Part shown: one piece after another, positions 52,662 through 61,235 of the stretch | How positions within the stretch are numbered: position 1 is the first letter of the stretch | How the letters are laid out: the number at the start of each line of letters is the position of its first letter | From: GCA-003244245 sp035606945 | Lineage (GTDB): Bacteria; Actinomycetota; Actinomycetes; Mycobacteriales; Pseudonocardiaceae | Length of the DNA stretch: 64,000 bases | Assembly: GCA_035606945.1 (NCBI GenBank) | Contig: DATNDR010000011.1 | Coordinates: 1-64,000, forward strand | Reading direction: 5' to 3' | The notes under the pieces: generated by a model | Seen by the model: the letters and a program-made list of their open reading frames with translations, nothing else | Databases searched by the model: none | What the model was told of the DNA's origin: nothing | Position numbers and translations under genes: made by a program

Positions 52662-54776
52662 TTATTGCTCCATGCGCTTCACATTCTCCAGGCTACGGCG
52701 GGCCGCAGCGGCCACCGCGTCGGCGGTGAAGCCGAATTCCCGGAACAGCGTCTGCCAATCGGCAGAGGCGCCGAAGTGCTCGAGTGAGATCACTTCGCCA
52801 TGATCGCCGACGAAACGATGCCAGGGCATCGCGACGCCTGCTTCGACGGCCACCCGGGCCTTCACCGTGGGCGGTAGTACCTGGTCGCGGTAGCCCTGCT
52901 CCTGCTCGTCGAACCATTCCATGCACGGCATGGAAATCACGCGGCTTCCGATACCCTCGGCCGCCAGCATCTGCTGGGCGGTGACGGCATACTGCACCTC
53001 TGATCCGGTGGCGATGAGCAGCACGTCGGGCCACCCGCCGCCGACCTCGGTTGCGGTGTCGGACAGCACATAACCGCCGCGAGCCACGCCGGTGGCATCG
53101 GTGCCCTCCAGCACCGGCACGCCTTGCCGGGTCAGGGCCAGCCCGGTCGGCCGGGTGCCCTTCTCCAGCAGCGCCTTCCACGCCGCCGCGGTCTCGTTGG
53201 CGTCCGCTGGGCGAACCACGTCCAACCCGGGGATGGCGCGCAGCGCGGCGAGGTGCTCGACGGGCTGGTGCGTGGGGCCGTCCTCACCCAGGCCGATGGA
53301 GTCGTGGGTCCAGATATACGTGGCCGGTGTCTTCATCAATGCCGCCAGCCGCACGGCCGGGCGCATGTAGTCGCTGAATATCAGGAACGTGCCACCGTAG
53401 GGTCGGGTCGGGCCGTGCAGCGCAATTCCGTTGAGGATCGCCCCCATGGCGTGCTCGCGCACCCCGAAGTGCAGGGTGCGCCCGTAGGGATGGGCGGTCC
53501 ACATCTTGGTGGAGGTCTTCTCGGGGCCGAACGAGTCGGCGCCCTTGATGGTGGTGTTGTTGCTGCCTCCGAGGTCCGCCGAACCGCCCCACAGCTCCGG
53601 GAGCGCATCGCCGATGGCCGACAGCACCTCCCCGGACGCCTTGCGAGTAGCCACACCTTTCGCGCCGGGCTGCCACGTCGGCAACTTCTCGGCCCAACCG
53701 GCGGGTAGTTCGCGGCGGATCAGGCGGTCGAACAGCGCAGCCCCGGACGGGTTGGTCTGCCGCCAGCTATCGAAGGATTCCTGCCACTTCGCGTGCGCCG
53801 CCTGCCCTCGGGCAATCACCTGGCGGGTGTGCTCGAGCAATCCCGGCTCCACAACAAAGGACTGCTGCGGATCGAAGCCCAGCGCCTGCTTCACCGCGGC
53901 CACCTCGTCATCGCCCAGCGCGGAGCCGTGCGCATCACCGGTGTTCATCTTGTTCGGTGCCGGGTAGCCGATCACGGTGCGCAGCACGATGAGCGAGGGC
54001 CGGCCGGTGTCGGCCTTGGCTGCGTCGAGGGCTTCCAGGATCGCGACGACGTCCTCCCCGCCGTGGACGGTCTGCACGTGCCAACCGTAAGCCTCATAGC
54101 GAGCGGCGGTGTTCTCCGACAGCGCGATCTTGGTGTCGTCCTCGATGGAGATCTCGTTGGCGTCGTACACCACCACGAGATTGCCGAGCTCCTGGGTACC
54201 GGCCAGCGAGCAAGCCTCTGACGTGACGCCTTCCTGGATGTCACCGTCGGACGCGATGACATAGATGTAGTGGTCGAAGGGGCTCTGCCCCTGGGGGGTG
54301 CCCGGATCGAACAGGCCGCGCTCCCGGCGGGCCGCCATGGCCATCCCGACCGCGGCGGCCAGGCCCTGGCCCAGCGGGCCGGTGGTGATCTCCACGCCGA
54401 CCGTGTGCCCGTATTCGGGGTGCCCCGGGGTCTTGGAGCCCCAGGTGCGCAGCTGCTTGATGTCCTCCAGCTCCAGCCCGTAGCCGGACAGGAACAGCTG
54501 GAGGTACAGCGTCAGGCTGGAGTGGCCGGCGGACAGCACGAATCGATCCCGGCCGGTCCAGGCGGGGTCAGTGGGATCGTGCCGCAGCACCCGCTGGAAC
54601 AGCGTGTACGCCAGCGGGGCGAGGCTCATCGCGGTGCCCGGGTGGCCGCTGCCGCAGCGCTGCACGGCCTCGGCGGCGAGCACCCGGATGGTGTCCACCG
54701 CGCGGGTGTCCACCTCGGTCCAGTCGTCGGGAACGCGGGGGGTGGTGAGCTGGGTCAGATCGTCGATGACGGACAC
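52662..54776 (-). CDS. tkt: Transketolase
   Basis: The 704-residue ThDP enzyme has AVQRCGSGHPGTAMSLAPLA, the ThDP/Mg motif ASDGDIQEGVTSEACSLAG with VYDANEIS, and the Pyr domain FGVREHAMGAILNG. First gene of the minus-strand tkt-tal-pgi-zwf operon and divergent from ctaB; the shared 240-bp region should hold both promoters. Confidence 0.96.
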   Translation of the reverse strand: MSVIDDLTQLTTPRVPDDWTEVDTRAVDTIRVLAAEAVQRCGSGHPGTAMSLAPLAYTLFQRVLRHDPTDPAWTGRDRFVLSAGHSSLTLYLQLFLSGYGLELEDIKQLRTWGSKTPGHPEYGHTVGVEITTGPLGQGLAAAVGMAMAARRERGLFDPGTPQGQSPFDHYIYVIASDGDIQEGVTSEACSLAGTQELGNLVVVYDANEISIEDDTKIALSENTAARYEAYGWHVQTVHGGEDVVAILEALDAAKADTGRPSLIVLRTVIGYPAPNKMNTGDAHGSALGDDEVAAVKQALGFDPQQSFVVEPGLLEHTRQVIARGQAAHAKWQESFDSWRQTNPSGAALFDRLIRRELPAGWAEKLPTWQPGAKGVATRKASGEVLSAIGDALPELWGGSADLGGSNNTTIKGADSFGPEKTSTKMWTAHPYGRTLHFGVREHAMGAILNGIALHGPTRPYGGTFLIFSDYMRPAVRLAALMKTPATYIWTHDSIGLGEDGPTHQPVEHLAALRAIPGLDVVRPADANETAAAWKALLEKGTRPTGLALTRQGVPVLEGTDATGVARGGYVLSDTATEVGGGWPDVLLIATGSEVQYAVTAQQMLAAEGIGSRVISMPCMEWFDEQEQGYRDQVLPPTVKARVAVEAGVAMPWHRFVGDHGEVISLEHFGASADWQTLFREFGFTADAVAAAARRSLENVKRMEQ

Positions 54777-55015
54777 GCTCGTGCTCCTGACTGTGCTCGT
54801 TCAGCGCCGCGAGGCTGTGTGCTCGGGCCTGCTTCTGGGCCTGATCTGTGGTCCATACCTACCCTAGCGAGCTGGGACCGGCTGTGATCTCCCCCGGCAG
54901 AGCGGCCCCGAGGGGGAACGTGCGTCCCCCGCAGTTACCATCGTGAGTAAGGGAGTACCCGCTGGAGGGGCGTCCACGCCTGCGCGCCCGGATCCGGCGG
55001 TTGGGAGGAGCCACC

Positions 55016-55051
55016 GTGAGCGCAGCGTTCCAGCCATTGGGAACGCGGTGA
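55016..55051 (+). CDS. Possible 11-residue leader ORF coupled to ctaB
   Basis: GTG 55016 has the best ribosome site of the region (GGAGGAG, six bases upstream) and encodes VSAAFQPLGTR, ending in TGA that overlaps the GTG of ctaB at 55048 by four bases. It may be a translated leader controlling ctaB, or the true ctaB start separated by a frameshift. Confidence 0.45.
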   Translation: MSAAFQPLGTR

Positions 55052-55977
55052 CGAGTACCGTTACGGCTCCCAGCGCATCGTGTATTCGCCGGCGTGTCGG
55101 CGTGCTACGCGGCTATCTCGCGCTGACCAAGCCGCGAGTGATCGAGCTGCTGCTGGTCACCACCATCCCGGCGATGTTGCTCGCCGCCCGCGGAGTGCCG
55201 TCCCTGTGGCTGATCGCGGCCACGCTGCTGGGCGGCAGCATGGCTGCGGGCAGCGCGAACACGCTGAACTGCGTGATCGATGCCGACATCGACGCCCAGA
55301 TGAAACGGACCCGAACCCGGCCGCTGGTCACTCACCAGGTGCCGGTGCGTCATGCACTGATCTTCGGGATCGGGCTGGGGGTCGCGGCGTTCGGCTGGTT
55401 GTGGGCCACCACCAACCTGCTGTCCGCGTTGCTGGCGATGGCGACGATTCTGTTCTACGTCTTCGGCTACACCTTGCTGCTCAAGCGCCGCACCGCGCAG
55501 AACATCATCTGGGGTGGCGCTGCCGGCTGCATGCCGGTGGTGATCGGCTGGTCCGCGGTCACCGGCACGGTGAGTTGGCCGGCGCTGGTGATGTTCGGGG
55601 TGGTCTTCTTCTGGACGCCGCCGCATACCTGGGCGCTGGCCATGAAGTTCCGCGAGGACTACCAACGGGTGGGCGTGCCGATGCTGCCCGCGGTGGCATC
55701 TCCCTTGGTGGTCGCGCGCCGGATCGTGCTGTTCAGCTGGCTGATGGTGGCCTGGAGCCTGCTGCTGCTGCCGGCGACCAGCTGGATCTACGCCGCGGTG
55801 GCGGTACTGGCCGGCGGCTGGTTCGTGACGATGGCCCACCGCCTGCACGCCGCCGTACGGCGCAATGTAGCGGTCAATCCCATGCGCCTGTTCCACCTCT
55901 CGAACACCTACCTGGCGCTGCTGTTCGTCGCGATCGCCGTCGACTCAGTCCTCGCCTGGCCGCCCTTCCTTCGCTGA
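55048..55977 (+). CDS. ctaB: Protohaem IX farnesyltransferase
   Basis: This UbiA-family membrane prenyltransferase makes haem O, the precursor of haem a for CtaD. 309 residues and about nine helices. Motifs: YLALTKPRVIELLLVTTIPA, SANTLNCVIDADIDAQMKRT with the DxxxD prenyl-phosphate site, RTRPLVT, and FFWTPPHTWALAM. GTG 55048 gives a usual length; GTG 54943 would add 35 unlike residues. ctaB next to tkt is conserved in actinobacteria. Confidence 0.92.
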   Translation: MTSTVTAPSASCIRRRVGVLRGYLALTKPRVIELLLVTTIPAMLLAARGVPSLWLIAATLLGGSMAAGSANTLNCVIDADIDAQMKRTRTRPLVTHQVPVRHALIFGIGLGVAAFGWLWATTNLLSALLAMATILFYVFGYTLLLKRRTAQNIIWGGAAGCMPVVIGWSAVTGTVSWPALVMFGVVFFWTPPHTWALAMKFREDYQRVGVPMLPAVASPLVVARRIVLFSWLMVAWSLLLLPATSWIYAAVAVLAGGWFVTMAHRLHAAVRRNVAVNPMRLFHLSNTYLALLFVAIAVDSVLAWPPFLR

Positions 55978-55990
55978 CCCCCCTTCCCGT

Positions 55991-56260
55991 CTAGACGCGG
56001 GTGCGAGTGGCGGCGCGGGCGCGGGCTTTGGCGGCTTCGGTCTCGCGGTCCTTCGGTGGTGCGGTGGTCACCAGCTCGTTGAGCAGCCGCATCGAGGCGT
56101 CGGCGACCGCATCGACCGCCTGCTGGAATGCTTCTGCGTTCGCCCGGGATGGTTTGGTTGACCCGCTGATCTTGCGCACATATTGAAGCGCCGCGCTGTA
56201 GACCTCGTCTTGCGTCGCCGGCGGGTCGAAGTTGTGCAGTGGGCGGATATTGCGGCACAT
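55991..56260 (-). CDS. DUF2277 family protein
   Basis: The 89-residue protein begins MCRNIRPLHNFDPPATQDEV, the diagnostic start of DUF2277, continues ALQYVRKISGSTKPSRANAE, and ends in a basic Ala/Arg-rich tail. Function unknown. ATG 56260 is chosen because DUF2277 starts there; the frame is open to 56380. Convergent with ctaB, 13 bp apart. Confidence 0.88.
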   Translation of the reverse strand: MCRNIRPLHNFDPPATQDEVYSAALQYVRKISGSTKPSRANAEAFQQAVDAVADASMRLLNELVTTAPPKDRETEAAKARARAATRTRV

Positions 56261-56361
56261 GCCGAAATCGTACGACCAGGAGATCACCTTCCTGCGGCCG
56301 CCGGCAGCGCGCAACCTGGACAGGCGCGTCGGGACTGCTGCGCCGGGCGCCGGCCGCGTGA

Positions 56362-56898
56362 CTATCCGAGCCAGGTACATGACGGAGTAAATCGGATCAG
56401 GTCGTCAGCTAACTCCTGCGTGGTAAGACGGTCGTGGGCGCCGGGCTCCGCCGCGCTGAGGGTTCCTAGCGTCTGGCCGCGAGTGGACTCGACGATGAAA
56501 TCTGCGACTACGTCTGGCGCGGGCACGAGCGGCTTCTTGAGGTAGCGGCGGACTCTGGAGCGTTGATTGACAATGTGGTGAAGCTCGCAGCACCAACCGC
56601 GGTGCTCGTTCCAACCTGCGTAATACGCCACCCAGGCCGGCACGGTGAACCCGGCGTGCTGGCGAGGTGGACAGAAAGTGATGCTACAGTTCAACGACTG
56701 CGGGCTGGGCATAAGCTCGGCGGCGTAGATCGCGGTTCCGCGTTGGCGGAGGCAACCGGTCACTGCGCTCAGGTAGGCAGTCAGGTAGTGGGTATTGTGC
56801 TGGCTAAGGTGGGGAACGAGCGTGTTTCGTCGTCTGTCGACCAGCATTACTGGCATTGTTATTGAGCCGCAAAGACTGATGCTCATCATTCCATCCAA
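56362..56898 (-). CDS. DUF6292-like protein
   Basis: The protein has up to 178 residues. The central part (YLTAYLSAVTGCLRQRGT, EHRGWCCELHHIV, RRYLKKPLVPAPDVVADFIV) follows the pattern of DUF6292 proteins of Streptomyces and Pseudonocardia, found by the dozen in those genomes and often near XRE-type regulators. Function unknown. The N-terminus is uncertain (several Met in the first 20 residues, no strong ribosome site), and base composition is less GC-rich than the neighbours. Confidence 0.65.
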   Translation of the reverse strand: MDGMMSISLCGSITMPVMLVDRRRNTLVPHLSQHNTHYLTAYLSAVTGCLRQRGTAIYAAELMPSPQSLNCSITFCPPRQHAGFTVPAWVAYYAGWNEHRGWCCELHHIVNQRSRVRRYLKKPLVPAPDVVADFIVESTRGQTLGTLSAAEPGAHDRLTTQELADDLIRFTPSCTWLG

Positions 56899-56979
56899 TA
56901 ATTAGGCCTCAGGCCAATACGCGCTTGTACCACGGCTGGTTTGCTGATTCCAGTGGCACCGTCATCGGCTTAATCCGGC

Positions 56980-57513
56980 TTACCACCTTCTTGCCAAGTT
57001 ATTGTCGTACATATGAAGGCCATCCGCGAAGCGTGAGGTCTCGGCATCAGCAACGACGTCTTCCCCAGCGATGAGCACTGTAGGGCACCGAGTCTGTGAA
57101 ATGCAGGATCGCGTCACCACACCTAGCGATATGCCACCTAGGTGTCCAGATCGCAATCTGTGTCCCAAGACGAGTAGGTGCGCGCTGCCGGCGTAGCGGA
57201 GCAGCACAGGTATGGGAGCGCCCTCGACTAGTGTGGGTCGGACGGCAACTCCTGATTCGTTGGATCCAAGGGCGTATCTGATGGCGGCGGTCAGCAGCGC
57301 ACCGGATGCCTCCCGATGCTGATCAAGTGAAGGTACTCCGCGCCGGGAGGCGTACGGGGCCAACGTCTCCATGGGTGAAGACCAGGCGTGAATTGCCCAG
57401 ATCTCCGCAGAGTGCAGGCGCGCTTCGTGGCCAGCCCAGCGCAGGGCCGCCGTGGAGCTCGGTGAGCCACTTACTCCTACGACAATACGGACAATATGTT
57501 CGTCGGTGCTCAC
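56980..57513 (-). CDS. Universal stress protein (UspA family)
   Basis: The 177-residue single-domain USP opens VRIVVGVSGSPSSTAALRWA, has LVEGAPIPVLLRYAGSAHLL, and ends with LVLGHRLRSGHLGGISLGVV and CPTVLIAG. The ATP-binding G-x2-G-x9-G-[S/T] loop (residues about 130-145) is nearly complete. It lies opposite to the DJ-1/ThDP/GlgX cluster, 465 bp away. Low-oxygen or stress control is a family expectation; I see no clear DosR box. Confidence 0.85.
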   Translation of the reverse strand: MSTDEHIVRIVVGVSGSPSSTAALRWAGHEARLHSAEIWAIHAWSSPMETLAPYASRRGVPSLDQHREASGALLTAAIRYALGSNESGVAVRPTLVEGAPIPVLLRYAGSAHLLVLGHRLRSGHLGGISLGVVTRSCISQTRCPTVLIAGEDVVADAETSRFADGLHMYDNNLARRW

Positions 57514-57978
57514 GACGAATCTCCACCATCTCTATCGATCCGGTCCGGCGACGATAGATCCAGCCGCACGCCGTCCGCGCTGGATGAGTTGCAGCGTCAA
57601 GAAGTGTCTACTCTAGGGTTTCCGACAGAGCCCAGCACCAGGGAATCCCCCGGGTTCTAAGCGTTAAGCTCATGACCTGTGACGGACTGTACCGATCCAG
57701 CACGGTAGGTCAGCCCGGTGTTGACCTCGGGCACCAGCGGGCGATGCGGTATCAGCCTGGATCACAAGTTCGCCGAGGAAGGTTGACGACAGCCGTGGGC
57801 CGTCGTCGCGCCTGGCCCGCTACTCGCAGCTTAAAGCCTAGGGCAATTGCCGATGTTGCGGGCCCGGCCCGAGCCTAGTGTGAAGACGTTATTGCGTGAC
57901 AGCCACTGACCTTCTGCTGCGATGACGTCTGCGGCTGTCCTACCGGCATCCGTGGCTAGTGGAAGAAGGACATACCTT
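57514..57978. other. Divergent upstream region of the DJ-1/ThDP/GlgX cluster
   Basis: This 465-bp region should carry the promoters of the usp gene and of the downstream cluster. I see no convincing -35/-10 pair, riboswitch or tRNA. A frame at 57672-57878 gives an unrecognised Arg-rich product and is probably not a gene. Confidence 0.35.
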
Positions 57979-58863
57979 ATGTCACGCAAGATTCTCTGCA
58001 TTCTCTCGGAATGGGGTTTCTGGGGTGAAGAACTGGTGGGACCGCTCGACGCCTTGGACAAGCAGGGTTATGAAATGGTTTTCGCCACGAGCAAGGGAAG
58101 GCGACCGCAGCCCCTGCCACCGAGCGAGGACCCGAGCTTCATCGACCCCCCACTCGGCCGCGGCGTGACCTCAGAAGAAAATGCCCGCAAGACACGTGAG
58201 CTCATGGAATCAGGCCGGCTCGACAATCCACTGAACCTTTCGGCCTGGCTGCCCGAGATGCCGTATCACAGCTCACCCAATTATCTGCGCGAGATGGAGA
58301 GCTACAACAGCCGCCTGGACGAGATTCGGAGTGAGATCGAGCGCGAGTACGACGCGATTCTCATTGTCGGCGGTAGTGGCCCGATCATCGACATGGTCAA
58401 CAACTACCGGATTCATGAGCTGATCCTGATATTTTATGGGATGAACCGGCCGGTGGCCGCGGAGTGCTACGGCGTCGCGTGCCTCGCATTCGCACGTAAT
58501 CAGGACGACCGCAAGAGCATCATCTGGGGTCGCCACGTCACGGGGCACCCGATCGAATACGACTACCATGATGGCACCGGCTTCGTCGGTACCGACATCA
58601 ACATTGGACCGCCACCATACCCGCTGGAATACATCCTACGCGACGCCGTCGGACCTGACGGCCAATTCCACGGAAATGTCGGGCACCGGGTTTCCGTGAT
58701 CGCTGACTACCCGTTTATCACCGGGCGGTCCACCGGGGACTCTTACACCACCGGCAGGGTGCTAGTCGAGGTGCTCGAGCACGGTCTGCGCTACTACGGC
58801 TGGCACGGCCCCAACCGGGCCGGCAGCGCCGACGCCACCGCCGAGCCGGCCGTCCGACCATGA
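57979..58863 (+). CDS. Large DJ-1/PfpI-like (class I glutamine amidotransferase fold) protein
   Basis: The 294-residue protein starts at ATG 57979 behind GAAGGAC. The fold is shown by ILCILSEWGFWGEELVGPLD, YDAILIVGGSGPIIDM, and the nucleophile-elbow region PVAAECYGVACLAFA with Cys about 163. It is longer than DJ-1 (about 190), like Hsp31/glyoxalase III-type members, and has an insertion of about 60 residues (SEENARKTRELMESGRLDNP ...). Possible roles are hydrolysis or hydration of a small carbonyl compound. It overlaps the ThDP gene by four bases (ATGA), the first of the cluster. Confidence 0.75.
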   Translation: MSRKILCILSEWGFWGEELVGPLDALDKQGYEMVFATSKGRRPQPLPPSEDPSFIDPPLGRGVTSEENARKTRELMESGRLDNPLNLSAWLPEMPYHSSPNYLREMESYNSRLDEIRSEIEREYDAILIVGGSGPIIDMVNNYRIHELILIFYGMNRPVAAECYGVACLAFARNQDDRKSIIWGRHVTGHPIEYDYHDGTGFVGTDINIGPPPYPLEYILRDAVGPDGQFHGNVGHRVSVIADYPFITGRSTGDSYTTGRVLVEVLEHGLRYYGWHGPNRAGSADATAEPAVRP

Positions 58864-60620
58864 GTGCCCCGATCGGAGTGGCTCAAGCCGGTCAGGTGGC
58901 GGCAAGTAAGACGGCGGGCGCTCGCACTGGCCGCTACGCCGTCCTCGAACAGCTGCTCGCAGACGACATCCAGTATCTGTTCGGCAATCCGGGGACCGTC
59001 GAGCAGGGTTTTCTCGACGCCCTCTCCGATTACCCGGCTTTGCAGTACGTCTTCGCCCTGCAGGAGACGATTGCGGTGGGCATCGCGGACGGCTACGCGC
59101 GTGCGTCTCGCCGGCCGGCCGTAGTGCAGCTGCACACGGGCGTCGGCCTGGGCAACGGCATCGGGATGATGTACCAGGCCAAGCGGGGGCATGCGCCGCT
59201 GGTCGTGCTCGCCGGCGACGCGGGCGTCTGCTACGACGCCATGGATGCGCAGATGGCGGTCGATCTGGTCGGCATGGCGCAGCCGGTCACCAAATGGGCC
59301 GGGCGGGTCACGCATCCGGCATCACTGTTGCGGATGCTGCGCCGGGCTATCAAGATCGCGACCACGCCACCGACCGGCCCGGTCTTTCTGGCCCTGCCGA
59401 TGGATGTGCTCGACGCTCCCAACATCGAGCAGGTGGTGCCGACCTCAATTCTGGCCACCCGCACCGTTCCGGAGCAGGCGCTGGTCACCCAAGCCGCCCG
59501 GCTGCTTGCCGGAGCCAAAAATCCGATCATCATTGTTGGCGACGGCGTGGCGTTCTCGGAAGGACAGCCGGAGCTGGCCCGAGTGGCCGAGCTCTGGGGG
59601 GCGGCGGTGTGGGCTGCGGACTCCTCTGAGGTGAATCTCAGCGCGTCCCATCCACATTTCCGTGGATTACTCGGGCACATGTTCGCTAAAGACAGCCAGC
59701 CCATTACGGTACAGGCCGACGCGGTTCTGATTTGTGGTACTTACGTCTTCCCGGAGGTCTTCCCCGCGCTGAGCGACGCCTTCGCGCCACACGCGCGGAT
59801 CGTCCACATCGACCTCGACACCGAGGCGATCGCGAAAAACTTTCCGGTCGACCTCGGGTTGGTCAGCGATCCCAAGCTCACCCTCGCGCAGCTCGCCGAG
59901 GCACTCGGGCAGGAGATGTCACCAGCACAGAAGTCGGCGGCCAAGCAACGCTGCCACCAGCTCGCCGCGGAAAAGCGCCAACAGGAGGAAACCGAGCGTC
60001 GCACCGACCGGACGCGCTGGGGCGAGCTGCCGATGCCGGCCTCCCAGTTCATGGCTGAGCTGGCCGAGTTGGCTCCCGATGACCTCGTCATCTTCGACGA
60101 GGCGATCACCACGTCGCCGGATCTCGTCCGTTATCTCGTACCAAACCGGCCCGGTGCCTACTTCCAGACTCGGGGCGGCTCCTTGGGGGTGGGAATCCCC
60201 GGAGCGTTGGGCCTTAAGCTGGCTCAGCCCGAGCGGACGGTGTTCGGCTTCACCGGCGACGGGGGCGCCATGTACACGATTCAGGCGCTGTGGACGGCCG
60301 CGCATCACCAGATCGGCGCGAAAATCGTAGTCTGCAACAACCGCAGCTACCGGATCCTCAAAGTCAATATTCAACAATACTGGCGAGAGCGAGATTTGCC
60401 GGAACACGGCTTCCCAGCCTCCTTCGATCTCCGTGGACCCGATCTCCGGTTCGATCGGATGGCTGCGGCGCTCGGTGTGCCCGCGGCCCGGGTGGAAAGC
60501 GCGTCGCAGGTGCGGTCGGCCATCATCCGGGCACTCGAAACCAAGGGCCCATTCCTCATTGATCTCGTCATCGACGGCGACGTTCCGCACCACATCGATC
60601 ACATCAAATGCGGCCAGTAA
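58860..60620 (+). CDS. ThDP-dependent decarboxylase/acetolactate-synthase-like enzyme
   Basis: The 586-residue three-domain ThDP enzyme has the catalytic Glu (about 69) in FALQETIAVGIADGYARAS, a central domain (AKNPIIIVGDGVAFSEGQPE), and the ThDP/Mg motif TGDGGAMYTIQALWTAAHH ending in VVCNN. N-terminal YLFGNPGTVEQGFLDAL resembles benzoylformate decarboxylase and oxalyl-CoA-type enzymes more than IlvB. The substrate is not deducible. Translationally coupled to the DJ-1 gene upstream; a second DJ-1 gene follows after 12 bases, so the three probably act on one pathway. Confidence 0.82.
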   Translation: MSAPIGVAQAGQVAASKTAGARTGRYAVLEQLLADDIQYLFGNPGTVEQGFLDALSDYPALQYVFALQETIAVGIADGYARASRRPAVVQLHTGVGLGNGIGMMYQAKRGHAPLVVLAGDAGVCYDAMDAQMAVDLVGMAQPVTKWAGRVTHPASLLRMLRRAIKIATTPPTGPVFLALPMDVLDAPNIEQVVPTSILATRTVPEQALVTQAARLLAGAKNPIIIVGDGVAFSEGQPELARVAELWGAAVWAADSSEVNLSASHPHFRGLLGHMFAKDSQPITVQADAVLICGTYVFPEVFPALSDAFAPHARIVHIDLDTEAIAKNFPVDLGLVSDPKLTLAQLAEALGQEMSPAQKSAAKQRCHQLAAEKRQQEETERRTDRTRWGELPMPASQFMAELAELAPDDLVIFDEAITTSPDLVRYLVPNRPGAYFQTRGGSLGVGIPGALGLKLAQPERTVFGFTGDGGAMYTIQALWTAAHHQIGAKIVVCNNRSYRILKVNIQQYWRERDLPEHGFPASFDLRGPDLRFDRMAAALGVPAARVESASQVRSAIIRALETKGPFLIDLVIDGDVPHHIDHIKCGQ

Positions 60621-60632
60621 GTGGGGTTATCC

Positions 60633-61205
60633 GTGAAGCTAGCTGGTAAGAAGATAGTTGTTCTCATCGAAAGCGATTATTACGAGCCCGAGATCGCTTA
60701 TTATCAACATCGCTTTGCTGAGGAAGGTGCTGAACTGCATCTCCTGAGCCGGCTATGGGGCCAGCCGTCACTGACCTTTTTCGGTCACGAATACAAGGCT
60801 CCGCTGCAGTGCCAGGAGAGCTTCGAGAATGTGAGCAATGAGCAACTGGGCGGCTTCGACGCCGTGATCGTGCCCTCGGGCATGGTCGCCGATCGTTTGC
60901 GCTACACAGAAGATGTCACCAAACTGCCGCCTGCTACCGAGTTCTTGCAGCGTGCATTCGCAAACTCGAGCATTCTCAAGGGGATCATCTGTCATGGCCT
61001 GTGGCTGCTGGCGTCGGCCCCCGAGCTGGTTCGGGGCCGCCCGGTGGTCTCGCACAACAACCTGTTTGGAGATGTGCGCAACATGGGTGCGATTTACACT
61101 GATCAAGATGTTGTCGTCGACGGTGACCTCGTCACCGGCCGATCAGGACCGCTGTGTCACCTCTTCGCCCGTAAGATCATCGATATGTTGAGCGAAAAGA
61201 CTTGA
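60633..61205 (+). CDS. Second DJ-1/PfpI-family protein
   Basis: The 190-residue protein has the PfpI/DJ-1 layout: KIVVLIESDYYEPEIAYYQH with the conserved Glu, GGFDAVIVPSGMVADRLR, and the nucleophile elbow GIICHGLWLLASAPEL (Cys about 120). C-terminal DVVVDGDLVTGRSGP is also typical (family form: VVVDGNLVTSRGP). Starts at GTG 60633; GTG 60621 is in frame. Codon use at the 5' end is markedly A/T-rich compared with neighbours. It is related to but much shorter than the DJ-1-like protein two genes upstream. Confidence 0.82.
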   Translation: MKLAGKKIVVLIESDYYEPEIAYYQHRFAEEGAELHLLSRLWGQPSLTFFGHEYKAPLQCQESFENVSNEQLGGFDAVIVPSGMVADRLRYTEDVTKLPPATEFLQRAFANSSILKGIICHGLWLLASAPELVRGRPVVSHNNLFGDVRNMGAIYTDQDVVVDGDLVTGRSGPLCHLFARKIIDMLSEKT

Positions 61206-61235
61206 TCTTCCTGTATAGCCGAGATGGGAATAACC

